From NCBI GenBank assembly GCA_030704615.1, contig CM060734.1:9736001-9796000 (forward strand): a DNA stretch of 60,000 bases. The letters run 5' to 3'. This DNA is from Takakia lepidozioides. Lineage: Eukaryota > Streptophyta > Takakiopsida > Takakiales > Takakiaceae. Both the position numbers and the translations under genes were made by a program. Below the pieces are notes generated by a model. That model was not told where the DNA came from, did not search any database, and worked only from the letters and a program-made list of their open reading frames with translations. Of the stretch, positions 21,505 through 32,159 are shown one piece after another (within the stretch, counting starts at the first letter, position 1; every line of letters begins with the position of its first letter).

Positions 21505-22560
21505 GACATGAGATTGTAGTTGCTCCGGAGTGAAGGGGGCATTGTTCTCAGGTCGAAATCGAGCTAGCTCCTGACGCAATGTCTTGAGCACCTCGGGATG
21601 GGACTCAATTAAAGTTGCAGCAGCGAGGACGTCGCCGCATCCTATACTGCAAATAGAAAGTCAAACATGTGTTGGCCAACTTCGTCGTCAGAGTTGTGAG
21701 GTGGCATTGGTGCTCCAGTCTTCTTGGCCTCTTCAATCTCCTTCAAAATCTCGGTCATCCAAAAGTCTACAATGCATATGGCTCCTCCCCGCGATCCATA
21801 TTTCTAACCTTACTCTCTGGGTTGCGCAGTTGCACAGTGTCTTCGCCAAGCGCTTCACCGCATGGGTTGCTTTGTAGAACGCGAATCCTGGTAAATATAT
21901 AGGAACACCCAACAGTCCAACATTGAATAGATTGTAATCCTTGGTGAACTGCTCTTGGACTGCGGGAGTGAGATAAGGCCCCACGAAAGCATTATGTGAT
22001 GTCTCCAAATTCATGTCTCGAAAGAGTAACTTGAGGTGGAAGGGTTCGTTGGTTGCAGCTGCAAGAGCCAGCCATTTCTTAATGTGCTCTCGCATGGTTT
22101 TTTCCTGGATGCACACGTAAACTCCTAGAGCTTTCTGTGTGAAGAGCGGGGCCAAGCGACATCGCAGGTCCTTGTGTTCTTCACCAGCCAGAAAAATGAG
22201 ATTTGCCTCTCCAAAAATCTTCTTCCCCAGCAGATGCCCAACAAATTGGAACACATCGGGGCGTGCATTAACTTTTACATACATCTCCAAATCGTGGACC
22301 AGCAGACAAAGTTTTCCCAGCAGCACGTTCCATGAGAGACCCATACTATTTCTAGCAATTTTCCCCTACATTTCCCAGAAGCTAGCTTGGGTTGGACAGC
22401 ATATCCACCAGGCTACCAACGAATGGAACCACCATCAAAGGCCATTCTTTCGCATGAAGCCAAGGTGCTCATAGTAAATGTAGGCTGCCACTAGGAAGCC
22501 CAGACACAACCACCAATCAGCTAAGCTTCCCGGCCATTGAAACACAGAAAGGTAGATCCC
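21505..22560 (-). pseudogene. CYP710 (sterol C-22 desaturase) pseudogene, N-terminal two thirds
   Basis: The minus strand encodes a membrane anchor (ADWWLCLGFLVAAYIYYEHL), VVPFVGSLVDMLSNPS, FWE, then a 612-nt open frame with GLSWNVLLGKLCL, VGHLLGKKIFGEANLIFLAG, EEHKDLRCRLAPLFTQKALG, RDMNLETSHNAFVGPYL and DYNLFNVGLLGVPIYLPGFAF. These are the signature segments of plant CYP710, an endoplasmic reticulum P450 that makes delta-22 sterols such as stigmasterol. Lesions: TGA after the anchor, a frameshift plus TAG around FWEM, two frameshifts after LCNCATQ, a TAG just before the I-helix (DAATSS), then another shift. The sequence ends before the ExxR helix and haem cysteine, so it cannot be active. 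Confidence 0.9.
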
Positions 22561-22781
22561 GCTTTGAATTTAAATTTCAGTCTAGTGTCGACAGTGGGTA
22601 AACATCCATGATGGCCTCCCCCAGGTCACAGATTAGAAACAATTTCAGGGAAGTAACTTTTTGCTTAACTTCATTTTCATGAGACAATTTCTTGGCAACA
22701 GGCGGCTTTGGACACTACAGCCTCTAAGTCAGATTAGGGTCAAGACTTGTGGATTTAGATTCAGATCCTTGAGAATCTTGT
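22561..22781. other. Spacer between CYP710 and Copia relics
   Basis: No ORF of note. The Copia reverse transcriptase homology on the minus strand ends near 22820-22840. Confidence 0.4.
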
Positions 22782-24511
22782 CTACCCTCTTTCACCATGA
22801 CTTAGCCTGTTTGACAGCTGATGTATATGATAATTATATACAGCGGCTAAGGCAATAAGGACGCGTAGAGAAGTGATTTTGACCACAGGAGAGAAAGTAT
22901 CGCCGTAATTTAATCCTTCTACTTGAGTAAACCCCCTTGCCACAAGGCGGGCCTTGTATTTGGCAAGTGTTCCGTTAGCATTAAATTTACGCTTGAAAAG
23001 CCATTTGTAGCTAGCCATAGACCTATTTGGAGGCAAATCCTCTAATCTCTAGGTATGGTGTAGCATTAAGGACTTATATTCAGAGTCTAATGCAACTTGC
23101 CATTGGGCAACATCTGGCTTGGTGATAGCATCAACTATGGATATTGGTTCATCAACATGAGACATAAGGGCCTGCGCAAAGGCATTATGTCTTGAAGTTA
23201 TATCTCGATATTTAGTGGAAAGAAATTGACCTTTAGTTGACCGATGTCCTAAGAGTTGGACCGGAACTAGCGGGAGGAAGGGAATTATCACTATCTGGTT
23301 TGTGATAATAAATATCATCAAGATCATCTATAAGATTAGCTTGAGAAAGCGATATGAAGTCACCAATGGCAGATGAGCAAGACGGTGTTGCTAGTGGAAT
23401 TGTAGGCGTAGATGGGCGTGCAAGATGTGATAACGTCTGTTGAATAGGTTGAGGAGGTGGAGCCTGTTGGCCACCACCCACATTATGAGTTAAGGTTGGA
23501 TATTCATCATAGAAGTAGGTCAACAGAAACTTTGAGATGACTTAGGTTGGGCTTCTTACCCTTCCGGCATTCGTATGGAGTTTCCCCCTGAAGTGTAGAG
23601 CTATGAGATCTGTTTTGCAAATAACATGTCGTAGCAATTGCCTCACCCCAAAAGGATTTGGGCAATTTTGCTTACTCGAGCATCCTTCGGGCAGCTTTTA
23701 TCAAGGTTATATTTTTTCATTCAGAGACTCCATTTTGTTGGGATGTGTAAGAGTTGGTAAATTGCCTGGCAATGCCATGCACCTCACAGAAGGTATTGAA
23801 CTCACTAGAAATAAATTCCCCACCATTATCAGACCTAGGGGTTTCCGTCCAATCTGATTTTCAACTAAAGCCTTGCAGGCTTTAAATTTGTCAAACACAT
23901 CTGATTTATTTCGAAGGAAATAAACAATCGGAGAATAGTGATCGATGAAGAGTGCAAAGTATCTTGCACCTCCAAGGGATTGTGACTGCATTGGGCCACA
24001 TATGTCTGTATGAACTAGCTCCAATAACGTGTGGTTTTGGAACTTGACTCGGTAGAAAAATTGGTCAAATGATGTTTAAATGATCACCGAAAAATTCGAT
24101 ACTACCGAGTCCATGACTAGTAGCTTTGCTTACAGAGAGGAGATTTTTGGTCAATCCAGGCACGTGCATGACATTATTGACAAAAGCAATCTGGCATGTA
24201 GGCAATTGTATTGAAACAGAGCCTGCATCCACAACCTTGTGTTGCGTAAAATCTCCCATATAAACTGTAATGGGAGATGACATAGGCTTGTATGACTGAA
24301 ACCAGTCTTTCCTATAGGTCATGTTGTGGGTTGCTCCTGTATCAAGATACCAAATATCTTGAAATTTTTGGTTGGGTGTTTCCATCTCATTTCTACCTGT
24401 CATTAGGTCCATCCACACCATAGTATCTCCCTCACCCAGCTCTCTCCCCTGCACACTCTCACGTATGTCTAGCAAACGTTCTGGCAATATATAGAAACCA
24501 ACAGGCAGCAT
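22782..24511 (-). pseudogene. Ty1/Copia retrotransposon relic (PR-INT-RT start)
   Basis: In minus-strand order: aspartic protease with intact YLDTGATHNM (about 24335-24365) and VMHVPGLTKNLLSV; then the integrase core LVHTDICGPM, a frameshift, DNGGEF-like sequence, and QQNGVSE followed by TGA where an arginine is usual; a Ser/Pro-rich linker; then the start of reverse transcriptase, SYKWLFKRKFNANG, YKARLVARGFTQ, YGDTFSPVVK. It ends at YNYHIHQL, before the catalytic YVDD box, so RT and RNase H are missing. Protease runs almost straight into integrase: the zinc-binding GAG-pre-integrase domain is deleted near 24040-24070. No LTRs are recognisable. Confidence 0.9.
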
Positions 24512-24599
24512 TCAAAAGCAACTCCGCTTCAAAGGAAAGGGCTCGCGCAGCAAGCGCTCCCACACCAACACTCTTCTGGCGCAAAGTATCTCTGCTGAG

Positions 24600-24809
24600 A
24601 TGCAAATCACAATGGACGGCAATGCAGAAATGATCCAACACATTGAAGGCGAGGCGGACGTCAGTGACATGCACCTCTCAGATGAACAATTTTTTGCCTC
24701 GCCCCATGCATATCAAACACGATCTGCGCAAAAGCTTGCCGACCACTGCAATGGCCATAATGAAATTAGACCCCACTATGTAAGAAGACCCCATGGCTTC
24801 AATGAATAG
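24600..24809 (+). CDS. Short ORF with SDMHLSDEQFFA motif
   Basis: A 69-codon plus-strand ORF whose residues 22-48 match the 19685-20095 ORF (SDMH.SDE.FFA...AYQ.RS). Its last third runs into an 87-bp tandem repeat, so the natural C-terminus is lost or the ORF is a fused remnant. It is probably a mobile-element gag-like or host fragment; I do not recognise the family. Confidence 0.3.
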   Translation: MQITMDGNAEMIQHIEGEADVSDMHLSDEQFFASPHAYQTRSAQKLADHCNGHNEIRPHYVRRPHGFNE

Positions 24810-24918
24810 GTAGGATTGTAAACCGCCGACCACTGCAATGGCCATGATGAAATTAGACCCCACTATGTAAGAAGACCCCATGGCTTCAATGAATAGGTAG
24901 GATTGTAAACCGCCGACC
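24738..24918. repeat. 87-bp tandem duplication
   Basis: GCCGACCACTGCAATGGCC starts at 24738 and 24825, and a truncated third start lies at 24912. The two full copies differ by about one base (CATAATG against CATGATG), so the duplication is recent. Confidence 0.95.
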
Positions 24919-24975
24919 TATACTGCATATTGCATACAAGACGACAAAGAATCCATCATCTTTAAAGGCCTTCAA

Positions 24976-25245
24976 TACATAGCAGAAATGGTGTGCTTCG
25001 AAGCACACCGTTTCTGCCCCATCCAAAAGGCTTTTTTTTAGGTTTCTTCAGACAGCAACAGAAAGCATGGAGGGTAATTGAAAGGGATTACATACATAGC
25101 AGAAATGGGGTGTTTTGAAGCACACCGTTTTTGCCCCACCCAAAAGGCTGTTTTTGAGGTATCTTCAGACAGCAATAGAAAGCATGGAGGGACGTACTTG
25201 AATTAGATTGAATACATAGCAGAATTGGTGTGCTTCAAAGCAATT
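24976..25245. repeat. 117-120 bp tandem units with TTCGAA-centred palindrome
   Basis: Units start with TACATAGCAGAA at 24976, 25093 and 25213. The first holds the perfect 20-bp palindrome GGTGTGCTTCGAAGCACACC (24990-25009), extended by GCAGAAA/TTTCTGC arms. Later copies are degenerate (GGGTGTTTTGAAGCACACC; GGTGTGCTTCAAAGCA). Each is followed by a CCCCAYCCAAAAGGCT and CTTCAGACAGCAA tail. Confidence 0.9.
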
Positions 25246-25260
25246 GGAAATGGAGTCAGG

Positions 25261-26265
25261 CAGGATGGTGTGCGGCGCCGCACACCGTTTTTCCAACCAA
25301 CCACACCACACCACTTTCCTATATTGTTGTGAACCCCAATCAGCAACCCCCATCACCTGCGCGGCCTTGCTTTCGTAGTATGCATCCTTCACATCTTCCT
25401 CCATGTCCTCCGTCTGGACCTCCTCTGTCTCTACAGGTGGGTTCTCGACAACCACTCTGTGCATCTTCCCCTGCAATGTTTCGACAGACGGGTTAATATC
25501 CGAACTGCAGAGATGGTGTGCGGTGCCGCACACCACTTTCCTACATTGTTGTGAACCCCAAACAGCAACCTCCATTCCTACCCTTCCAATACACATTCAG
25601 AGGGAGCTTCAACGGTGTGCAGCGCCGCAGACTGTTTGTGCATTCTTCTCTACTCCCTTCAACACTCCATGGAACCTTCTCCATGAGCTTGATGAGGTCC
25701 CGAATTCGGTGTTTTTCAAGGGGCAGAAAGGGTGTACGGCGCCGCACACCGTTTTCCCAACCAACTAGGGGGAAAAGACATTTTTTTATTTTTTTCCCTG
25801 GTTGGTTGGAAAATGGGTGTGCGGCGCCGCACACCCTTTTTCCAACCAACTAGGGGAATTTTTTTTTTTATAAGTTTATTATTATTATTATTTTTTCTTT
25901 GGTTGGTTGGAAAAAGGGTGTGCGGCACCGCACACCCTTTCTGCCCATTGAAAAACACCTTTTTCACACCCTTTTTCATTGTCCAGAAAAGGTGTGCGGC
26001 GCCGCACACCCTTTTTCTAACCAACCAGGGGGGATTTTTATTTTATTTTATTTTATTTTAAAAACAATTCCCTTGTTGGTTGGAAAATGGGTGTGCGGCG
26101 TCGCACACCCTTTCTGCCCATTGAAAAAGGTGTTTTTCAATGGGCAGAAAGGGTGCCCTTTTCCCAACCAACTAGGGGGAATTGTTTTTTTAAAAGTTTT
26201 TTTTTTTTTTTTTTTTTTTTCCACTGGTTGGTTGGAAAATGGGTGTGCGGTGCCACACACCATTT
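25261..26265. repeat. Array of GGTGTGCGGCGCCGCACACC palindromes
   Basis: Nine copies, perfect or nearly so, at about 25267, 25515, 25614, 25731, 25815, 25916, 25991, 26089 and 26242. From 25731 onwards most are extended by TTGGTTGGAAAA on the left and TTTTCCAACCAA on the right, making hairpin stems of up to about 24 bp (25801-25850 is the best). Spacers are A/T homopolymers or short repeats (ATT)n, (TTTTA)n and T24. A second hairpin, CCCATTGAAAAA/TTTTTCAATGGG, lies at 26116-26144. ORFs through the array on both strands are by-products. Confidence 0.95.
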
Positions 26266-26814
26266 TCCCAATCAACCAGGGGGGAAGTTTTTTGTAAAAC
26301 AAGGTAACGAACTCCTGACACTTAAAATGGCATGTGTGATTTCATTGGTGGCAGTTGTGCTCTCTGATTGACATGCACCTTCCTGAATAGTTTGTAGACA
26401 AACTAGTCTTCCATTGATAGACTCCTGCAAGCTAAAGCAAGGGATAAAAGTGGCCTAACTAAGCACTTTGCACATTTTATGGGCAATGCTGAGCATAGTA
26501 CCTGGACTACGGAGAGTCAAGTTCTTAACAAGACTAGCAAGTCTATAAGATTCTCCAGCTCACAGGAATTAGTTTCCAGAGTTATAAGCTTGGTGTACAT
26601 TTCTTCAAGCATAGCCCCATACTACTACAGTTCTTGGGATGTTCAATTTGTAGGGATCGCTAACAAAAAAGTAGCGTTCTTGCATGGTACCCGGAGCTCC
26701 ATGACGAGCGGTTATAGGTGCCATCCGCTAAAAGGTACAGTACCTTCAAAAAACCCTAAACCAGCCACCGCTCTATGCTCACGTGAGCACTGCTCATGAT
26801 CTAGCAACCCTTAG
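26266..26814. other. No recognisable gene
   Basis: Contains one 106-codon plus-strand ORF of unremarkable composition (26479-26799) and nothing I can name. Confidence 0.4.
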
Positions 26815-27195
26815 GTTTTTGGTTCTATCAACGACTCCCTGGGGGTCGCTTCCAGTTTAAATAATATTTTATTGGGATTTCAAATAAACTCGACGCTTTT
26901 TACTAGCGACCCAGAGGGGGTCGCTTAAGGGTTTTTTTCCCCTAAATTTTTTTGGGTTCTATCAGCGACGCCCTGGGGGTCGCTTTCAGTTTAATCAATA
27001 TTTTACTGGGGTTTCAAACAAACCCGACGTTTTTTACAAGCGACGCAGAGGGGGCCGCTTACGGTTATTTGTCCTACAAATTTTTTTTCGTTCTATCACT
27101 GACACCCTGGGGGTCGCTTCCAGTTTAAACAATATTTTACTGGGTTTTCAAATAAACCTGACGCTTTTACCAGCGATCCATAGGGGGTCGCCTTC
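26815..27195. repeat. 134-bp tandem repeat, nearly three units
   Basis: Units start with GGTTCTATCA at 26821, 26955 and 27089. Each has two GC-rich imperfect palindromes, CGACNCCCTGGGGGTCGCTT and GCGACCCAGAGGGGGTCGC-like, joined by CAGTTTAAACAATATTTTA and a TTTCAAATAAACCCGACG segment. A reverse-complement copy of one and a half units lies at 43660-43815, and the short palindrome alone is at about 36803-36828. Confidence 0.9.
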
Positions 27196-28330
27196 ACTGC
27201 AACATGGAGACAGATTGTTTCCTACAATGACAGAAATGAAACATATTTAGTTTCAAGGATGGACATAAAGACTAGTTCTGTTTGAGGAATGGAGTGCACA
27301 CACTTGAAAGACGAAAATGAAGATATTTTTTATGTCCACAGGAGGTCCCGCATGATGATGTACTCATCAGATGACGTTTTCTGTAGCCTGGTGGTGACGA
27401 GAGGAGGTAGACAAAAGGAAAGATGACACATTACACATGCCATTTTTCCCTGTGTGCATGCTTGCATTTTCAAACCTGATGGTTGGTTTGAATACTAGAT
27501 AGTCGACGGGGAAGGGAAGTGAGCAGATTGGGTGCCACTACAGTTGGGAAGATTAGTTTCCGTTGTGGGAGTGATGTATGCAGCCGGTTCTCCCCTCCAG
27601 ATTTGCTTTAGTGAGCTCATGGCAACAATTTGATGTAGGTATTCCCTTCAGAACTCAAACCTAAGGATTGTCATAGTTTTGGCTTGGTCTCGAGCTTCAT
27701 TACTTCCACATGCCGGACAATGGATTCCCTTTTTTCAAGCTGGGTTTACGTACAAAAAAAAGTAGCTACTCTTAGTATGAGCTTAGTAGGGGAGCACTTC
27801 AGGTAGTTCTTCAATCCCAGCTGTACATCTAACTACTGTGAAGATCTGAGCTGGGTTTTGGCCCAGTTCAATTCTTCCCTTCTCTGGCGTGACTTGGCCT
27901 ATTTGACAGGTCTGTTTTGCTTCAAGAATCAGAGTCAATGATCTTGGTGTACCTTACATCTTTGGATCATTGCCTCTTGAAATCAATTGGAGCACGCTGA
28001 TTCCAGTCTTACCCCAACTGTTCTGGATAAGCTGGGATATGAGGGTTGGTTAATTAGTCCAGCATGAGCCACTTCTCTATCCATGTCTAATAGTTTAGAT
28101 TTGATGGCATTTACCATCAAGCAACTCTGAGTGAATGGTCAATCACCGTCTCAGGCTTCTTTTACTAGAAGACATAAATGGGGTTGGTACCGGCTTTGTG
28201 TTGGGAAACAGGAATTTGGAGAGCAACCGTTGTTCTGGGACGAGAAGGCTGTCATATTTTATTTTTCAAGCAACAGGTGGGGGGGTAACTCACAGGTGGG
28301 AAGAGGATCAGTCATGAGCATATGAGGCTG
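27196..28330. other. No recognisable gene
   Basis: Intergenic or decayed mobile sequence. ORFs are at most 65 codons. No repeat unit is evident. Confidence 0.4.
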
Positions 28331-28339
28331 AACAAGAAC

Positions 28340-29060
28340 AGGTTATAGTGGCTCTGGTGGCGAATCTGAGAATTGGCCTTGGGAATATGAGCTTCCATGG
28401 TGCGGAAGAGTAAAAGATCAAGCGAGAGGGCTGATTTGGCTTTGGGACAAATCAGTGCACTTGATGGAGTATGTTGAGATTGGGTTTCAATCTCGAGCTT
28501 CAGCATTGAGAGGGCTCTTGCCATGGCAAGAAGGGGGCTGGAACAGGAGCTAAGAGGTGCGGCAAGGCCATGGAATGTGCACCTAGGGTTTCAAAGCTTG
28601 GAAGAGAAGCTCATGCATCACAAAAGGAGTGTCTTGTGGCTGGAAATATAGACCTTAGGGTTTCATGAGCTTGGCAAAGGCTATAGGGTGCTTAGTCTTG
28701 TTTTAGAGAGCATCAAGGAGCTAAGGAGCCAAGCTAGGGGGCTGATACCTCTTGTGTGAAGGGGTTGCATGTGTGGAGCATGCATTCACCCCATTGAAGC
28801 TTCCATCTTCAAGCTTGGAGGGCAAGCAAGAAGGAGGGAATGGCTGATTTCTCTTATGTGGGAGTAGTGCTTGTGTTGAGCATGTATTCAGCCTAGTTAG
28901 GCCTCCACCTTTAAGCTATGGAGAGCTAGAAAGGAAGGTAAGGGGCTGATTTGCTCTTAGGTGACAGTCCGGCACTTGTAGAGCGTGTTTTGAGTTGGGG
29001 TTTCACCTTCAAGCCTAGATAGAGCATGGCTCTTGAAGGGACAGGTGTAGGGGACTGGAA
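28340..29060. repeat. Degenerate tandem units of about 125 bp
   Basis: Blocks containing GGGGGCTGAT, a TGTGGAGCATG(C/T)ATTCA-like core, then CTCCA(C/T)CTTCAAGC and AGGAAGG recur near 28735, 28860 and 28945. A weaker earlier copy is at about 28420-28530. They lie upstream of a gag relic in the same orientation, so they may belong to the leader of that element. Confidence 0.6.
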
Positions 29061-29395
29061 TAGGCTCTATGTTATGGCCAAGGAGAGCGCATGAATTAGT
29101 GCTTACAAGGGCTGGAAACTAGCAAGCCATGGTTGCTTATCACGGTCTTGAGTGGCGTGTTCGGGGAGTTTAAGTGAGAAAGAGGGCTTGGATTGTGGCA
29201 AGCATCTGCCTCATGACTTAGAGCTACTATTGGTGGTGTGTGGGAGCCGAAAAGAGCAAGAAGACATTGCACATTTCTTCACAGCTACCATAGCTCGTTG
29301 CAAGAGAGCTCAAGGTTCAAGAACACAAACCCTAGCTTGGCGTGGCTAAACCCCTTGGAGAAATGGCTAAACTGCCATGAGCGGCCATGGATAGG

Positions 29396-29700
29396 GTTGT
29401 GACGGGCTGTGACAGGCTGTGGCCTTTGGGGCTATGACGGGCTGTGACGGGCTGTGACCCTGTGACCTGTGTAGGGCTGTAACAGGCTTTGACCTGTGGC
29501 CTGTAGGGCTGTGACAGGCTGTGACCCTGTGACCTGTGACGGGCTGTGACCTGTGGGGCTGTGATGGCTGTGGCCTGTGTGGGGCTGTGACGGCTGTGAC
29601 ATGTGATCTGTGTGGGCCTGTGCTGGTCTGTGGTGGCCTGTGTTGACTTGTGGACGGCCTGTGCTGACCTGTGGAGGCACTGGTGGACTGCCTGAGCCCT
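29396..29700. repeat. GGGCTGTGACCTGTG minisatellite
   Basis: Variants of GGGCTGTGAC and CCTGTGACCTGTG alternate without a fixed period for about 300 bp. The minus-strand ORFs here (Ser/Thr/Gln/His-rich) result from the repeat. Confidence 0.85.
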
Positions 29701-30084
29701 GAGGACTAGCATGTGGTCTTGAAGGCCAAATTTCGAAGCTCGTGGAGGGCGGTTTGAGGAGTATCTTCATGATATTCCCATGGTCATGCAAGTGAGGGAA
29801 AAGAGAAGAGGAAGAGTGTTGGGATGAGGGCATGCTGGGGTTAGGCATTACTTTAGCTTCTATTCCTCGTAGTTTTCCACCCTCTCATTAGGCCAAGACT
29901 TTTCCGTAGGTGGAGGCAAGAGTCAGTCCGGGTTTGGGCTGGGGTGTCATTGCAGGAGCGACACCGTGGAGTTGTTTTTGGTATGGGGGAGTTGTCGTTC
30001 TGATTTATTGTGTTTGAATCCCCTCCACACCTGCATGCTTGACTGTGCGCCATGTTAGTTTTGTGTGGGCGCTTGTTTTTATAG

Positions 30085-30215
30085 GTGATTGGTCCGGATT
30101 TGATCACCAGCCAGTCCTAGAGCGTGTTGTCGATGGTGAGGCTGGGGTGATGACCAGTCAGACCATCATTGTTTCTTTTGTGGTGAGGTTGGAGATGATG
30201 ACCAGCCAACCATAG
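30085..30215. repeat. Short repeats GATGACCAG(C/T)CA
   Basis: Three spaced copies: a GATCACCAGCCAGTC-like one at 30099, GATGACCAGTCAGACC at about 30150, and GATGACCAGCCAACC at about 30195. Each is followed by GGTGAGGTTGG-like sequence or preceded by it. Confidence 0.6.
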
Positions 30216-30614
30216 GAGTGCTTGCGGTGGATGCAGGTGCAGGTATAGGCTATGTTATGAACCTAGTATTCCAAACCATAAGCCACAGAAGGTTCTCTTC
30301 CCGGTTACCTTGTGGAAAGTGGGTTAGGGATATATTCATGACCGGTTGAGTGTCAGTTTGTCAATACGGAGGTGCCACTAGTTGTTGGGGAGAGTGCCGG
30401 TTCGAGCACTAGCGATACTAGTGGGTACACGAGACGAGGTGTGCAGTTTAGGCCACCTTCACCTCATGTGTCTTCCAAGGAAGGTTATGATTCAGACTCT
30501 TAATCAAGAGGGTTCACGCCGACGGTGCAAGTTACTTCCTTGCCATTGCTGTGGGATACAATGGAGGAGATGTATAGAGCTACCAAGGGGCCACGTAGGT
30601 ACTCTGGAGCAGTG

Positions 30615-31480
30615 GGCACCATTGAGCTGGATGATTTTATCCAAGAGTTTGATGGTGATTTGTAGCAAATGCGCAATCCACAACTATTTACGCCTTTCAT
30701 GGCATGGAAGGGGCCGTTTCAGCACCTTGAGGGGCCGCCCATGGATGATTACCATGAGTTCAGGCGGGGGCATGAGGTTGAGATCGAGGAGTGGAGGATG
30801 TACTGGTTACCCGACTATGTCTCCATCACTAGGGGCACTAGAGCCATGAGGGCAGTGGCTACACCTGCAGCTGCAACAGCAGCTTCAACAAACAGCAGTG
30901 GGACTAGTGAGACTAGTAGTACCGTAGCTACGACGTCCACCCAAGCCACACCAGTACCCGTGCCTGCCTTCAACCCTGTTGTGGAGTTCTTCGAAGAGTT
31001 GAGAGGGAACTACCAAGGGGTGAGGACAGAGAAGTTGCGGAGCTTATAAGAGTTCCAACGGAAGCCTACTGAGAGCTTGAGGGAGGCTTTCACTGGCATG
31101 AGGCGCTTGATAAATGTAACCCAAGGGGTTACGGAAGCTCAGGCAGTCCAATTCTGGTATGGGATATTGGACAAGGAGCTGAGGAGAAGGGTGTGGGATG
31201 CAACTCTCCTACAAGCGGCCCAACCCACCTTAGCAAATGTGTTTTTGCTGGCAGAGTGAATAGAGCTGAACATGGTGGAGGAACGAGTAGTCATGGTGGG
31301 ATTTGCTAAGGAGACACCACGGGGTAGTGGTGCTCCTAGCCAACCACTACCCCAACGTGCTCAAGGCAATAAAGGGGCTCATGTGAAGGCCAGGGAATAA
31401 CAGATAGGACCTCAGATGCAGGGGTCTCTCCCTTCATTTGCAGGCCAACAACGGGCGGAGGTGGTGTGTTGGACATGTGG
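30615..31480 (+). pseudogene. Ty3/Gypsy-type gag relic
   Basis: Reads LDDFIQEFDGDL, a TAG, then MRNPQLFTPFMAWKGPFQHL, a Ser/Thr/Ala linker, FNPVVEFFEELRGNYQGV, a TAA, then EFQRKPTESLREAFTGMRRL and VTEAQAVQFWYGILDKELRR, the helical core of retrotransposon gag. A weak zinc-knuckle start (VVCWTCGGHG) follows near 31460 and then stops. A second copy in inverted orientation lies at 33256-33797. At both stop codons before 31060 the second copy has CAG or CAA, so these are C-to-T changes. No protease or RT follows. Confidence 0.75.
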
Positions 31481-31575
31481 AGGACACGGATGATAGACAT
31501 AAGTTGGAGCTTGATGATGAAGATGACCCTCCTGATGACATCATGTAGTACCCACGCTGTACATTGTTACAAGGA

Positions 31576-31963
31576 GAATATGACAACTACTTTGAAACCA
31601 AATTGACCAACCAAGATCAGGACATCTCCCACCATGATGTACAACAATTTGCATCTGCTAATCCTATCATATTGGCCTGTAATCTGGTGTGAAGCTAGTT
31701 GTGTTTTCGTTGTTACGGCCCCTTTGCTGCGTTGAAACATTCTCGTTGGATATCTGAAGGTCATTTTATCTTGTGTGTGCTTGTACATGTTTGTATATCA
31801 GTCGGTGGGGATCCAGAGGCCCCCGTGCCGAATTTTTTTTTCCAAAGACATAATGAACAAACTCCGTACGTAGTACTTACGGGGTCAAAGAATTCAGGGG
31901 AAAGCATGGCACCTATGATAGGGAGAAGAGCATATTTGTTAGCGGACCACTCAATTTCAACGA
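31576..31963. repeat. Transposon-derived module, copy 1
   Basis: From about CTACTTTGAAACCAAATTGA to AGCGGACCACTCAATTTCAA this 390-bp stretch recurs at 37095-37457, and its last third again at 36826-36985. It contains traces of a frame (KLTNQD...LQQFAS..PIILA.NLV) broken by stops. GGCGCC-centred satellite sequence follows copies 1 and 3, about 190 bp downstream here and within 10 bp for copy 3. Confidence 0.85.
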
Positions 31964-32159
31964 CCAAGTGTTTCCAGTGTTCCTCGATGACGAACATGCG
32001 CCTTCCTTCAAATGACGATCTCCAGGCCTTGACACCAAGCCACATTGACAACCACAAAAACCGCATTGACTAACCCAAAAGAAGGGTCCTGCTCATCATT
32101 GAGGAATACTAGAAACACAGTCCTTGGGGGCCGAGATGGGTGCATATGGCTGCCAAATT

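Noticed and set aside
24976-26265. CRISPR-like array of palindromic repeats
   Set aside because: Plant nuclear context, repeats vary in length and spacing, spacers are low-complexity and no cas-like gene is present.
25200-26300. Many overlapping ORFs with RRRTPF and GCAAPHTLF peptides
   Set aside because: Translations of the GTGTGCGGCGCCGCACAC palindrome in different frames on both strands; no independent coding evidence.
26740-26760. CCCTAAACC telomere-like motif
   Set aside because: Single occurrence here and near 17540; no tandem array.
29332-29848. Ser/Thr/Gln/His-rich minus-strand ORFs
   Set aside because: They follow the GGGCTGTGACC minisatellite exactly.
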